Positions 32,913 to 45,832 of a stretch of 64,000 bases of DNA are shown one piece after another. Numbering within the stretch: position 1 is the stretch's first letter; every line of letters starts with the position of its first letter. This stretch comes from Macrotrachela quadricornifera. Taxonomy: Eukaryota; Rotifera; Eurotatoria; Philodinida; Philodinidae. The stretch is taken from contig JAJEKB010021216.1 in the NCBI GenBank assembly GCA_022393335.1, positions 707,891 through 771,890 on the forward strand. Direction: 5' to 3'. The position numbers and the translations under genes were made by a program. The notes below the pieces were generated by a model that saw nothing but the letters and a program-made list of their open reading frames with translations, did no database searches and was not told the DNA's origin.

Positions 32913-35286
32913 ATGTATTATAGATATTTTCAAGACGAACATTGTTCATCAAGCGAAGAAAGCTCTGATGATGAACAACCAATACAAATTCCAACAGTAA
33001 AACGAGAAGATTTTCTTCGATCGAATATTCACAAGAATAACACTAACCAAGAAAATGTCGAAAATGAAAAAGAAGAACGGTAATTATATTTTAAAATATA
33101 TAAATTAACAAATAATTCAATTCGTTTTTTTTTCTTAGATCTACAGATATAAACGAAATTATTAAAAAACTCAAACAAGCTATATCTATTCGTAATATTA
33201 ATAAAATTTACGAATGTAAGTTTATTTCAATGATTTTATTAAATAATTATTTTTTATGCCTAAATAGGTTTTGAAAAATTAACAAAGGCATATGATAAAG
33301 CACATCAAGTGATAGAAGATGAACAAAGTAAAGAAAAAAAAATACCAAAAATAAAATTTTATTATATTCCATTTTTCTAGAAATACCAGAATTTTATATT
33401 AAAATATTAAATAAACTCAATAATTTTCTTAATCAGGTATTTAATATAAACTAAAAATAAATTTTATATATATTTATTTTAATTAATAGCAGTGGCGTGA
33501 AAAATTAGATACAACAAATTCAGATAATTTAAATATTCTTCATCAAAAATTTTATCAATATATAAAACAACATTCATTTGAAAACGAAATAAATATTTCT
33601 GATGAAAATAATATTGATAAATTCGATCAACAAACAGAAAATGATGTTAATGATGAAGAAAAATTAAATAAAATTATATCTTTACGTGGTAAACATTCAA
33701 TGAATTATCAAAATCAATTCGAATATTTAAATACACTTCGTCAAAATGTTGACACAGAAAATTTAAATATTAAAATTTTATTTACACAAATTATAACTAG
33801 TTTCGATTATCTTAATCAAGGAAATGAACATTTAAAACAAGAAATATGGATAAAGTAAATAAATAAAAATTCTTTTTTTTATTTTAATTTTATCTTTCAT
33901 TTTTGTTGTTTAGTATACTTGATTATATTGAAGAATTATTAACATTATTATCTAAAAATATTAATTTAAATATAAACTATGATGATTTAATAAGTATTAT
34001 AATACAAATGAATGAAAATTTTACAAAAATTTTACAAAATATTGATTATCATAGTCAAGATTATATTGAACGATTAAAAGATGAATTTCGTATTTGTTCA
34101 ATTCTTAATCAAATTAAAAATTATTTCGAATTCGAACATCATAAACATATACAATCACAATATTTATCTATTATTTATTTATATATTATTGAACATATTT
34201 ATTATAAATATGATAAAACATCATTTATATTAATTAATCATCTTTGTAAATATATTTATACAACTGAAACATTAAATGATATACATATTCGTGCAAATCT
34301 TTATCATATTTATTATTTAGCATTAAATAATTATTATAATGAATCACGTAATTTAATATTAATGAGTCATATACAAGATATAATTGATTTTCAAGATATT
34401 TCAATAAAAATTTTATATAATCGAACAATAATTCAATTAGGTTTATGTGCTTTTCGTTTTGGTTTAATAGATAAAGCACATCAAGCATTAGTTGATATAC
34501 AATCAGGAAATCAAATAAAAGAATTATTAGGACAAGATATTCATAATATGTATATACCATATCATATGCATATTAATTTACAATTAATTGAATGGATTTA
34601 TTTAATATCAGCAATGATTATTGATATGTCATCAAAAGAAAAACATTTAATCAGTAAACATTTTTATTATATAATGCATCAAGCAGAAAAACAAGCAATA
34701 TTAGGACCACCGGAATCTATGCGTGAACATATTGTAGCTGCTAGTCATGCAATAAAAATAGGTGATTGGAATGCATGTGTAAATTTTTTAATTAATGATA
34801 AAATGAATAATAAAGTAAGTTTATTATAAATAAAATAATTATTTTATTATATTTAAATATTTAGATATGGAATTTAATTCCACATAATACTGAAGTATTT
34901 CAAATGCTTGTAAATAAAATAAAAGAAGAATCATTACGTATTTATTTATTTACATATGGTAATACATTTTCTACTATATCAATATTAACATTAATTGATA
35001 TATTTGAATTATCAAGAAAACAAGTTTATGGAATTATTTGTAAAATGATTATAAATAATGAATTAATGGTAAGAGAATATTTATAAATAAGAATTAAATG
35101 ATTAATAAAATATTTTTCTTTTAGGCTTCAATAGATGATATAAATCAAATTGTGATTATGCATGAAACAAATTTATCAAAAATACAAGTTCTTTCAACAG
35201 AATTAATGGATAAAACTTTACGATTATATGAACAAAATAATAAATTAAATTATCTTTTTTTTAAATCTCCTAAAAATAATAATTGA
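32913..35286 (+). CDS. translation initiation factor eIF3 subunit C-like (8 exons)
   Basis: Exons are 32913-33079, 33139-33215, 33268-33327, 33381-33436, 33490-33854, 33914-34814, 34865-35068 and 35125-35286. All phases agree and introns are 50-59 bp, giving 663 aa. The N-terminus has an acidic Ser/Asp/Glu-rich tract (SSSEESSDDEQ) and then the eIF3c N-domain pattern (KKLKQAISIRNINKIYECFEKL, later IPEFYIKIL). The C-terminal half has the hallmark GPPESMREHIVAASHAIKIG, GDWNACVNFLINDKMNNK and then a PCI winged helix (EESLRIYLFTYGNTFSTIS, IICKMIINNELMASID, VIMHETNLS). The eIF3 complex recruits the 40S subunit to mRNA. The protein is shorter than the animal norm of about 900 aa, mainly in the middle. 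The exon 5 acceptor is a tandem TAGCAG, so 33490 or 33493 could be used. Confidence 0.88.
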
Positions 35287-35362
35287 TTTTATTATATTTA
35301 TTTTACAATAAAAAGAAATATACATTTTTTTCTTCAGATGATAATTAATAATAAATAAAAAA

Positions 35363-37558
35363 ATGTTTCGATTAGCTCAGTGTGCATTTCGAGTATCACA
35401 TCAAGCGATAAAAAGGCCATTTTTATGTTCAAGTAATATATTATATATATATATGAGTGAAATAAAATGAATTATTTATTTTTCTTTTCTGAAGAATATC
35501 GAACATATCTATCCGATGCTTATCAAGCATTTGATAAATGGGATGAATCATTATCAAGTGAAATTCTTCAGAAAACAAATATTAGTATGTATTAAAAAAG
35601 AAAAAACTAAAAGATTATTTTAAAAAATTTATCTTTTATAAAGGTGAACTTTTAATTGATGTAGAAGATAAATTAATTAGAAAAAAATATGTTAGTTCAC
35701 TTGATATTGAAATTGTAAGTTATATTATATAAATATAAGAATTTTTATTTATTATTATATTTAAGCTTGCAGCTAAATTAACTCATGTTGAAACAACTGA
35801 AGATCTTAAATTAGCAGAAACAATTTTAGAAAAGTAAAAAAGAACCGAAATATTAACTTTAAATTTTATTTTGATATTTATATATAATTCAGATTTCGTC
35901 GTACATCCGAAGCTTTGGAATTTCAACCTTCATTAACTTATTCTCTTGTTCGTAATTATCTTGATCTTGGTCAAAAAGAACGTTTATTACCTATTTTACA
36001 GGATAAGGTATTTTTGAATTCTTCATTTATTGATGAATGATACATTCTTGATAAATTTTCTAATGATAAAAAAATATTTTAGGTAAAATATGGAATATTT
36101 CTTGATCGATTTTCAGCTAATCTTTTATTAAATGCATTTTTACTTGAAAAAAAATATAAAGGTAAATATTAATTTTTATATGAAATTATTTCAAAAAAAC
36201 AAAAAAACTTCTTATAGAAGCTGTAGAAGTTTGTACTTGTCTTATGTTACAAGATGATGATGATGATAAATTAACACGTGCACTTGGTTTAAATGCATGT
36301 TATAATTATTATTTAATAGCAACTGAAGAAGATTTTAAAAGTACAATAGTTGAAGAAGAAGATGAAGATATTGTATATAATTAAAGAAAAAAATTTTTTT
36401 TTTTGTATAAATTTATTTTAAAAATTTTCTATATAGGTTAAAATAAAAGTTCAATTTGTTCGTAATTTAACAAATGATGATCATTTTGATTTAACTGATA
36501 AACGAAAATTACTTGGTAAAACAATTGCTTATTTAAGTCGAGATGCAAATAATAGTAGTCTTATATCATTACAAGTAAAATTTTAAACTATTATTTTAAA
36601 AAAAAAAAAAATTTTTTTTTAGATATTAGGAAATATTCTTTATAAAAAATTTGGTCGAATTTGTGATATATTAGAAAAAATCTTAGATAATGATCAATTA
36701 CAACTTGATGAAACAATTGTTAAATAAATAAATTTTTTGTATATATTTCTATTTATTTCATTTTTCTATAGGCTAAACTTTTGGTAAAAGAACTTGATGA
36801 ATATGTTCATAATCCAAGTGAAACAAAAGAAAATCTACCACAAAGTCCTTATAGACATTTAGAATTAATTCCTGAAGCAGCACGAGATATAATTAAAGTA
36901 AATATAATTAATATAAATAAAGAAATATTTTTTTCATTTTAAATTTATATAGGATAAACTTTTACCTAAACTTTCTGAACGTAATAAAATAGTTTCAATA
37001 GATCTTAAAGAATTTGTTGAAAAAAATCTTATTGATACAGCTGCTATGGCTGATAAATATGATATATCAAAACATGAACAACAAATAAATATATGGACAC
37101 GTGAACGACAAGAACAATTTGATGATCAAATTCATCGTTTTGTTATTGAACAAAAAAAAATAAATTTAATTGAACGTCTTCGCTTATTAGAAGAACGTGA
37201 TGAATTATTAAATTTTTTTGAAAATGAATCACGAATTATAATGCATTCACAAGATAAAGCATTTGCCGATGAAAGTTTTGAAAATATTCGTGTATCAGAT
37301 GAACATGAATTTTATGAATTAGCACGTAAACATTATCATTGGGATCGAATGGAACCACGTCGTTCATTACATCTTGATAAAAAATTACGTGATGAAGAAA
37401 TGAGTGATATTAGAAATTGGCCACCATATAAATATCTTGCTGAAAATTGGAAATATGATCTTGTTGATTATGTTCCATTAAATGAAAAAATGAAACGTCG
37501 AAAAGAAGATTTACCACCAAGTGGAAAACCACCTTATTATAAACAACATTTTTTCTAG
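35363..37558 (+). CDS. MRPS27: mitochondrial small-ribosomal-subunit protein mS27-like (11 exons)
   Basis: Exons are 35363-35432, 35495-35584, 35644-35714, 35766-35833, 35893-36007, 36083-36161, 36218-36372, 36437-36574, 36623-36718, 36772-36897 and 36953-37558. Phases agree throughout, giving 537 aa. The first about 25 residues are basic and non-acidic, like a mitochondrial presequence (MFRLAQCAFRVSHQAIKRP). The PPR-like helical body matches MRPS27: the diagnostic piece DKVKYGIFLDRFSANLLLNA compares with the vertebrate NKVQYGIF-D-F-NLL. Upstream are LSDAYQAFDKWD and a helical pair ending in FRRT. The last exon gives a charged C-terminus with a coiled coil (EQKKINLIERLRLLEERDEL). It then continues about 110 residues (PPYKYLAENWKYDLVDYVP) beyond what I recall for vertebrates. 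It lies 76 bp downstream of the eIF3c-like gene in the same direction. Confidence 0.8.
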
Positions 37559-37660
37559 TAGATCAGTTATTATTCCTTTTTTTTTGTTGCTTGTTTTTTT
37601 TTTGATACAATACATTACATGATATTACACATTGTTATGATTTAATTCCAGTATTTTAAC

Positions 37661-37942
37661 ATGAAAGTTTTGAAAAGAAGGTCACTAGAAAATTACCAAT
37701 TTTGTTTGAATATGATGCCTGTACAAGTATTGAACAAACATATTATTTACTTGCGTGAATACTGGCAGTTTGAGAAACAATGCATAGCTGTAGTTAAAAT
37801 ATGGCTGACGAGAGAAGATGAGTATAAAAAAACCAGAACAATCAATGAATTGTGTGATCAGCAAGAAAGGTCTATCAACCTGTTAATAAATGAAATAGCA
37901 TATAAAGAAACAGTGAAAAATTTAATCAAGAGTCGTCTCTGA
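37661..37942 (+). CDS. small hypothetical ORF
   Basis: A 93-codon open frame, rich in Lys, Glu, Leu and Ile (helical), with no recognised motif. It is not flanked by obvious splice-linked exons. Codon bias is less extreme than in neighbouring real genes. It may be an unrecognised small gene, a relic or chance. Confidence 0.25.
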   Translation: MKVLKRRSLENYQFCLNMMPVQVLNKHIIYLREYWQFEKQCIAVVKIWLTREDEYKKTRTINELCDQQERSINLLINEIAYKETVKNLIKSRL

Positions 37943-38591
37943 ACTGTTTAGAAATGACTGAATTTGTTACATTTCTAGTATAATATCTGAAAGTATATTC
38001 ATATTAATAAACAAAATTTGATAGAAGAAACAAACACGTGCGTTAAAATCTAAGGAAAAATAATAGTATTGACAATCTGTCAATTGTATAATATGTATAC
38101 TATTGAGCTAAAAAATGAAATCTGTAGAGTATGCTCCTAGGAACAAAAGAATAAGTACGACATTTTTTGCATAATTTCTTATCAAACCCATTGAATATGC
38201 CACAGAAATGCTGTTATTGCCATTAGCCTTTAAATTTAAAGATTATTAGAGCCTAAAAAAGTTGAAACGTTATTTCAAGAAGCAAGGATTGATTTATTAG
38301 AATAAAATAAATTTCATGTGATTTATATCAAAATTTTCTTTATCATTAACATACTATAGCGCTTTCTCTTTCATTCTATTTCTTCATTAAATACAAATAA
38401 TTATATCATATTTATTACATAAATTTTCATATTCTAGTTTATCGTTCCAGATCAATTTCACAAAATCAAAACAAAAAAAAGCAGTAGAAATAGGGTACAG
38501 TTTGTAATAAATATAAAATAAAAAAAAATATATAATAATCAATAAATAATAATATGCACAAAATACAAAAGAAATAAAAATTATCGATTCA
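37943..38591 (+). other. intergenic, nothing recognised
   Basis: AT-rich spacer between convergent transcription units. Confidence 0.45.
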
Positions 38592-39516
38592 TCAACGACG
38601 ATTTGATTTTTTCGATACACGTCGTTTGTTATAATACATTTTGGTTGGAGGATTGCAATAAACCCTGTGAAGATACTGTTTATAAATAAATTATGCTTTT
38701 GTTTTTTGTAAAATTTTATCTTTAATAAATCTAAATACTCACAAGTCGCCAAAGAACAAGACTCATTGAGAGTAAACTTAAAACAGCTGCTATAATAATT
38801 AAATAAGTAGAAAATCCATATCGAACATATGCTGTTGGAAGTTGTAATTCAGAACTTATTGAATATGTCCAATGAGATGTAAATAGAAGTAGACCACCTA
38901 ATGCAACAAATATTGCTGAACAATAAGATAACCAACGAGCTTCACGATTATTACAATTATCTTCATCAGCAAAACCTATGTAAATAAAAAACAATATCTA
39001 TAAGAATAAATATAAAAATAGTTCATTTTACCAGTACAAACAATTCCAATAACAAGAAATATAACACCAACAATAACAAGACCTAAATAAAATAATTTTT
39101 TTTTATTTAATAATATAGAAAATGAATCTTACCAATTGATGGCCGAGCAATTGTTTGTTTACAACGAGCAGGTTCAAATGATATATGATTTGGTTGTCGA
39201 AGATATGTACAAATATCCATTAATCCTGAATTTATCTTAAGGATATAACCAGTAGCATTTTGATAATTAATTTTTATATTATCATAAGTCGTTAATGTTG
39301 TTAACAATGGTGAATGATATATAGCTTGAACAGCATCATAATCTTTCAATGTAACTTCTTCCCATGAACTTTTCAACATAAAATATAAATAAAACATATG
39401 AAAATTTTAATAAAGAAAAAAAAAACCTAAACTCACCAAGTCGAAATAGCAATAATTGCCAGTATAAGCGCAACAAGTTCCAGTACAACAAAATTATAAC
39501 GTAACATTGATATCAT
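38592..39516 (-). CDS. claudin/PMP22-like four-transmembrane protein (5 exons)
   Basis: Exons are 39516-39437, 39368-39133, 39082-39032, 38975-38743 and 38675-38592. All phases agree, giving 227 aa. Helix 1 is VVLELVALILAIIAIS. A first extracellular loop follows with N-glycosylation (INYQNAT), a GLMDIC motif resembling the claudin GLW-x-x-C, and a second Cys 20 residues on (EPARCKQT). Helix 2 is LVIVGVIFLVIGIVC, helix 3 is WLSYCSAIFVALGGLLLF and helix 4 is YLIIIAAVLSLLSMSLVLW. The short cytoplasmic tail is basic (KRRVSKKSNRR). The loop cysteines and helix layout fit the claudin/PMP22/clarin superfamily; a specific member cannot be named. The last acceptor (TAAACAG/TATC) was chosen because the next AG gives an early stop. 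The start could also be 39507 in the same frame. Confidence 0.55.
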
Positions 39517-40550
39517 ATAAAATTCAAAAAAACAGATAAATGTGCACTCTAAAGAACTGAAAAAGATGTTAATGATTATATTCATAATTATGTCTATCGA
39601 TAGGAAAGGAAAAAAAAAGCACATTGTTCGAGACATATCCAGGGATTTGTCACTATATAATCATTCGCTATTCGTTTTATATTAGTTCGCATTTTTTCAA
39701 ATTACATATTCTATTCAATTTCTCAACTTATTATTTTACATTACAAATCTTTTTCTATTAATTTTTTCAGATATTTTTTTGATTTAACATACATAAGTAA
39801 TCGAAAGTATATGTGTACAAATATAAATTATTCTTTAATCTTTTTTTCACGAAAAATATATTATATGCGAATATAATAGAATAGTTTTAAAAACTAAAAG
39901 ATAAAAATAAGAATAATTCTTCTGCTATTCAATACAAGGACGACAGTAATTTTAAAATTAAGATAAAAGACTTGTAATAAACTAACTTAAATAAAATTAT
40001 ATGTCTATATCTGAAAGAAGACAAAATAAAGCTCGGATGATTTTAGTAGGAAAATGATGTATGCTTTATTATGTAGCATAAACTCTCGAAAATTTCCATC
40101 TATGTATAAGATGATCTTCGTTCAAAAAGCAGAATAGTTAATAAAAGGTCGTGCTATATTCATTGTAGTACAAGAACAATCAGTGGCCAACTAAATATAT
40201 CGATAGGTAACAGAACTATCTAATAATATATATCGACCATATGAAACATACAAATCACATATTTTAAAATTAAGTATTAAGTAAAATGGCTTAATTAAGT
40301 CGAATTAAATAAAATGACCCACCCCTATGGTCTAACCTTCAACTTCGGGTATAACGATACCTTCTAATTTAGTAGTAATTTTTTTTGATAATTCTCTCGC
40401 TTGCTAATAATATTATTATACAATTTTGAAAATTTGAAAAATGTACGTTAGAATTTTTACACGTATATTCTATCTCAATTCTTGTCATAAATCCAGTTCT
40501 ATATGCAAACTTTGAATATACATGGAACCTTACAAAAGTTTTTTCATTTA
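39517..40550 (+). other. intergenic, nothing recognised
   Basis: AT-rich region upstream of the claudin-like gene, up to the possible left end of the piggyBac relic. Confidence 0.4.
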
Positions 40551-42640
40551 CCCTTAGGATAAATATTCAAAGACTGATTCTAGTGTATTTTTTCAAAGTG
40601 CGGTGCTTCAACATCAATGCATTTGATCAAACCAATCTTTGAAGCAGTTATTGAAATCTTCTTTTGTGAGACTGTCAATAGCTTGTTATGAATCTGGTTC
40701 GTAACATTTCTCGAGAAAGAACCATCACTTTCAAAGAGATATTTTGTGCTACAGACACCGTTCAAGCATGAAAAGTATAAGAAATATTCTGATCAACTGA
40801 TCACATTTGATGAATAATATGGAGTGCATTTTTCCTAACAAAAGGTCACCAAGGTCATTTACCTCCAATACATGTGTTTTCCTTTGTCTTTCTATTTGAC
40901 ATCAAGACGTCGTGATTTCTCTGTTTTGTTTTCTGTCATGTGTGTTTTCGAGAATATTTGAATAGACTTTATCCTCTATGTGATTGATATATATATTTAG
41001 CTATTTCTTGTTGTGATTCAAATGAAAACGTGTTTTATCTCGATATATTTTATATTTCTTCGACATTTAGTATTTACGAAAGTTGTGATGAAGATGAAAG
41101 TAATAGTGATTTGGAAGAGGAATTCATAGATGCATTTGGAAAAATATCTGCTACATCGAGAAACTTGAGAAGAGGAAGTTTTAAACTTCGTCTATTTAGT
41201 TTTGATTCAAATGTTTATGGATTATCTTCCACTATAAAAAATTTTACTCGTAAAACACAACTTGATTTCTTTGGACTATTTTTCCATCCCAAACTACTTG
41301 AAATGATTGTTGACGAAACAAATCGTTTTCACAGAAATTCTGCACACATAGGCTAGAATCATGCAGCTCCATGGATCAATGCAACAACTAACGAAATGTA
41401 TATATTTTAAGCTACAGTTATGTTGATACCTCATTTTTCACCAGAGATCGATCAGAGCTTTACTTAGTAACCTTCATTTCCGTGATAATCAATACCAAAC
41501 ACTTGAAGATAGTCTATATAAAATCCGACCAATTGTTGATGAATTTAAAAAAAAGGTTTTTCTGATGCTTGAATCCTTATAAAAACCTTTGTATTGACGA
41601 AACTTTAGCTTTGTGGAAGGGTCGTTTAGATTTCAAACAGTATATACCATCAAAACGTAATAAATTTGGAATTAAACTGTTTATACTTTGTGACTGCAAA
41701 CTAGGTTTTATAATTGATTTCATAGTTTATTGTAGTTCTAAAACAGAACTCAATCATCAGAAAGATCTTGACGTAACTGGATCTATAGTACCGACTTTAC
41801 TAGAACGCTTCTTGAATAAAGGTCATTCATTATTTGTAAACAATTATTATTCCAGCTCCGCTTTATTTGAAGATCTTCATCGATATAAAACAGAAGCGTG
41901 TGGAACTTTTAAAACGAATCAAGGTGGTTTACCGATTTTTGAAAAGATAGAGGGACTTGGCGGTCAAGTTTTTTCTCATACTGACAATTTCTTGCATTTC
42001 AATGGAAAGACAAACGTGATGTCAATGTTATCCACACTGCATGATCCAGTTATGGTTTCAACAGAAGTTGACTTTTGTAACAAAGCAAGAGAAACTAAAA
42101 ATCTTTTTGTGTTAAAGAGAATACAATGAGAACAGAGGCTTAGTTGATAAATACGACATACAAATAAGCTTTTCAGAGTGCATTCATCTGTCAGAAAAAT
42201 GGTACAAAAAGTTCTTCTTTTATTTGGTGGATCTTACAATTTATAATGCATATGTTTTATATGAATTGAAAAAAAAATGTCAATCTTCGTTTGGCTGAGT
42301 ATCAACTTAAGCTAATTTGAGAAATTATTGGAAATAAACATCCAGTTTGATTTACAACAAGACATTTTCCTTCACGCATTGTATCAATAGTTACTCAAGC
42401 AAAACGAAAGAGAAAATGTTAAGTTTGTGCTCATACTGTGAGAAGAGAGAAGTCGACAAGAGATTTATTGTATGAATGTATAAAATGTGATGTAGAATTA
42501 TGTGTAACGAATTGTTCTAAACATGACCATACTCTGAAAGTATTCTAAATTATGTGTTTGGTTATATCTTGAAAAAATAAACATTGATTTGAAACTATAA
42601 ATATTTTTAGTTAAAAAAGAAATATCTCGAGCTCAAAGGG
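40551..42640 (+). mobile_element. piggyBac element, degraded
   Basis: The right end, reverse complemented, reads CCCTTTGAGCTCGAG and is followed by TTAA (42641-42644). It shares CCCTTTGAG with the 322-bp MITE at 51289. The left end is uncertain. TTTACCCTTAGGAT at 40548 is a plausible degraded TTAA plus end and would give 2,090 bp, a normal piggyBac length. The transposase relic occupies 41030-42548. Confidence 0.6.
41030..42548 (+). pseudogene. piggyBac transposase relic
   Basis: Fragments appear in order on the plus strand. They are an acidic N-terminus (ESCDEDESNSDLEEEF), LDFFGLFFHPKLLEMIVDETN, the core YKNLCIDETLALWKGR with the first catalytic Asp (41569 onward), GIKLFILCDCKLGF, and LFVNNYYSSSALFEDL. 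Then come FNGKTNVMSMLSTLHD and, in another frame, the C-terminal Cys-rich tail (YECIKCDVELCVTNC) ending at 42548. In LFVNNYYSS the second catalytic position is Asn where active piggyBacs have Asp (VDN). Several stops (around 41354-41570 and in the tail) and frameshifts confirm it is dead. The 186-codon open part at 41569-42129 is the best preserved piece. Confidence 0.75.
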
Positions 42641-42644
42641 TTAA

Positions 42645-43890
42645 TACCTTAGAAATTTTCATTTCAAATAGAGCACCTGACGACATAAGCATCCTCAAAC
42701 GTGATATTTAACATGAGACATGACAAGAGTAGCAAATGAAGGGAGTCCTATTGCAAGTTTACCATTGTAAGCTGAATTTATCAGACACTTCACACGAAGA
42801 TCGAGTTCAGAAAGAACAAAATCCATTCGTATTCGACTCAGCGTAGTCGAAAACTTACTTTTAGATATGAAAAAGTTAACAAAAAAAAAGTATATTTTTG
42901 GTAAACTTTCTGCAAACATTAGCTACAAGCTCACAATAAAATGCATATAACTTTTGAACGACACAAGTTAAACACCTGGTTCTTGCATAATTTCATAGAT
43001 CTTCGATTGGCGATTCTGATGCACTCCTGAAAATTGAAAGTTCGCTGTAGCGACTACGCATGATACATCGATTTCGAAAGATCTTGATTGAAGACATTTA
43101 ACAAACACTACTGATAAAATCTGTTGTATGTTTTTCGATGCGTCTTCATTTCATCTTTCGAACAATGAAAACCCCAGGTTTCTATCTTTTTCCTCTCTAC
43201 TGCCATTCGAAAAATGCTCAGAGCTGTCCTGTTTGTGAAATGGATAATGTTTTGAGTTAAGAAAAAACTATATAAAAAAAATCGATGAAATATAAAAACG
43301 ATTAAATACAACTCATAAGATTTTGAACCGTCTAAAATAAAACTAAAATAATTTTTCGATGATTGTGCATGAAAATAAAAGAATTTTTAATTCAATTTCA
43401 GAAAAAAATGTATACCTTTCTGCTACAAGAAATATGAAATGAGCTAAACGACTTTTCTTTTCTTTATACACAATATTGCAGCCGTTCTTTAGTCGCCAGC
43501 TTTCATAATCGATAGTTTATGATGGCACGCGTGTCGCACGTATAGAAAGAGGAATTATGCGTGTTAATCTATACCGACGTGCTACACGTAAATGAATTAA
43601 CATGGGCCATCCCTTAGTTTATCACTGTTTTTAAAAGCATTGATTTATTTTTTTTCTCTTAAAACAAACTTATGATACGATTGAATTAAAGAAAGATCTG
43701 CATAACAACCGCATGATTACTGTATACATACGCCTTCAGCTTTTACTATTTTTATCACTTATTCACGTTTCTGCATTAGGAAGAAAAAATTGCATCATCA
43801 TAAGAATTTTTATGACATAACATACACATACGAACATAAAAAAAGGAAGAAACCGTTTTATAACACACGTTCCGGAAAAAAACACCATCA
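42645..43890 (+). other. intergenic, nothing recognised
   Basis: No gene or repeat was recognised between the piggyBac relic and the F-box relic. Confidence 0.4.
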
Positions 43891-44964
43891 ATGTCTAACA
43901 CGAAGATTTTATCGTCTATTACATTGCCGGTCGAATTGGTTTATAGAATTCTTGACCAACTCGATGAACTAACAATTCTAATGTCATGTCGTGAAGTCTG
44001 CACAAGGCTTAATAATATAATAGACACATATCATCGATATCAGGTAATCTTTACTTCTTTTATAAAGCCATATATTCATCATTTTTGAAATAATATTATT
44101 TTTCTTCAAACTTTCTGTTTCTGATTTCAAAAGATAAATTTTTTCCGATACCATTGACCAAGTGATTGTTTTCTAGTAACGGAAAGGACTCAGGAAGATA
44201 TTTATGAGTATCATAAAAAATTTCGTAAGATTATAATAATCTACATTGTCTTAGAAAATACAAAGCAGAATAAGACCATTGTTTCAAAGCATTAAAATTA
44301 CTTTTTAGCATTCAAAAGCAAGAATGTCACTTATCAAACGACTTACAATAATTTGAGTATGTTCGTTTTTGATGACAACGTACATAAACAGTTATTAATA
44401 GTTGAAGTTAAATTGGAAGCTTACCAAATCGGATGCTTCTGATACCCCAAAGTAAACTAAGGATTTCTTCCAAAAATTCTTCCACTTACCTATACCAATT
44501 TATTCTGGTCTACTGTATATCCAAAAAAATTTTTTGTCAAGAATTTTTTCTGGAAAGTAGACATCAAATCTCTCTACGATGTTTTACAGTTTCATAATGA
44601 GTATCATAGCCACGGGCATTTCTAGTGACTATAAAATTAAAATGAGATTGAATATAAATAAATAGGTTACTAAACTAGACAAATAGTAAATTCTTTTCAA
44701 TATGTCAATTTAATCTTCATCATGATCCATTAACTGAAAGTTATATAGAAATATTTTTTTCAATTTCAAAGGCATAAATGCATTAGTATTTGTAGTCTAG
44801 AATGTTATTCATTATCTGTTTTGAATATGATGCGTTTCAAACATATTCATCTTATATCGTTTGATATGAGTGTCCAACTATTCAATATTACACAAATGAT
44901 AAATACCAGTAAACTAAAAAGATTGTATAATTTATTATATTATGTGAGCAGTCATCTCATTTGA
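43891..44964 (+). pseudogene. F-box gene relic
   Basis: Starts with a good F-box (SITLPVELVYRILDQLDE), then REVCTRLNNIIDTYHRYQ and FTSFIKPYIHHF, a pattern seen in bdelloid F-box proteins, but it stops at 44086-44088 after 65 residues. About 670 bp further on, 44765-44964 has a stretch in one frame that looks like a degraded C-terminal LRR part (CSLECYSLSVLNMMRFKHIH). The sequence between has no usable frame. It is judged a decayed F-box gene; a short functional F-box peptide is less likely. Confidence 0.45.
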
Positions 44965-45832
44965 GCTGAGCTCTGAACTTGTTTAATTATTATCATCTTT
45001 AAAGTCCATATGTCTGCCTAAGAAGAAAAATAATAAACTGGCCCACCGTACGATCTAGCTCGTAGAATACTATTAATTATCTCGCATGCTTCATCAAAAA
45101 ATGTCTTTTTTGCTAGTAGTTTTTCGACAGATTCCTTCGTAGAAAAAACTGTTTTTCTATGTTAATAGAAGACTTCTAAGATTATTACCATATTGAATTT
45201 TTTCGAGTTTTCAAAAACAGGCATGCATCAAACCGAAACGTTTGAGTTCGATCATTTTCAGGCAAATAATAAAGCAGAGTAGAAGTTAATCAAAATAAGC
45301 GATTTTCGAGTTGGCTATGATAAATTCACATGCAATAAAATATACGATTCTAAAACAGAGTAACTACACTCACCCGACAAAAAAATTCACGATGCTAGGA
45401 GACAGCACTGAACCAGACCAAACATTAGATAGCTTCCATAATCGACTACACATCTAAAAAAATCCTTGAAAAAGTATCTAGATAACTAACGCTATCTGAG
45501 TTCATTGAATAATCCTCAAAAACCGAACTTACATCACAACCTCTACCGTTCGCTACTGAACGCCAAATCATAGTTTCGGTTCGGTGCATATCTATTTCCA
45601 AGCTACATCCATTTTATCTGTTATTATTCTTATTTAACTTGTTTCCATAGTAATCTAGATCAGCTAATCCAACTATCCTAAAAATAATAACTACGCATGC
45701 CATTGTATCCTTAGCGTTAGTTGGTAGTTTCTCACCGTTTCCTTTCACGATTATACCTCAACAATCTCTGTTGAACAGGAAATTATTGCAAAAATATTTT
45801 AATGGTGTATATTAGCGTGATACTTTACACAG
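44965..45832 (+). other. spacer upstream of the LRR exon array
   Basis: No 5' exons for the LRR array could be found here. A short stretch near 45465-45525 shares AATCCTCAAAAACC words with the repeat at 9181. Confidence 0.35.
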
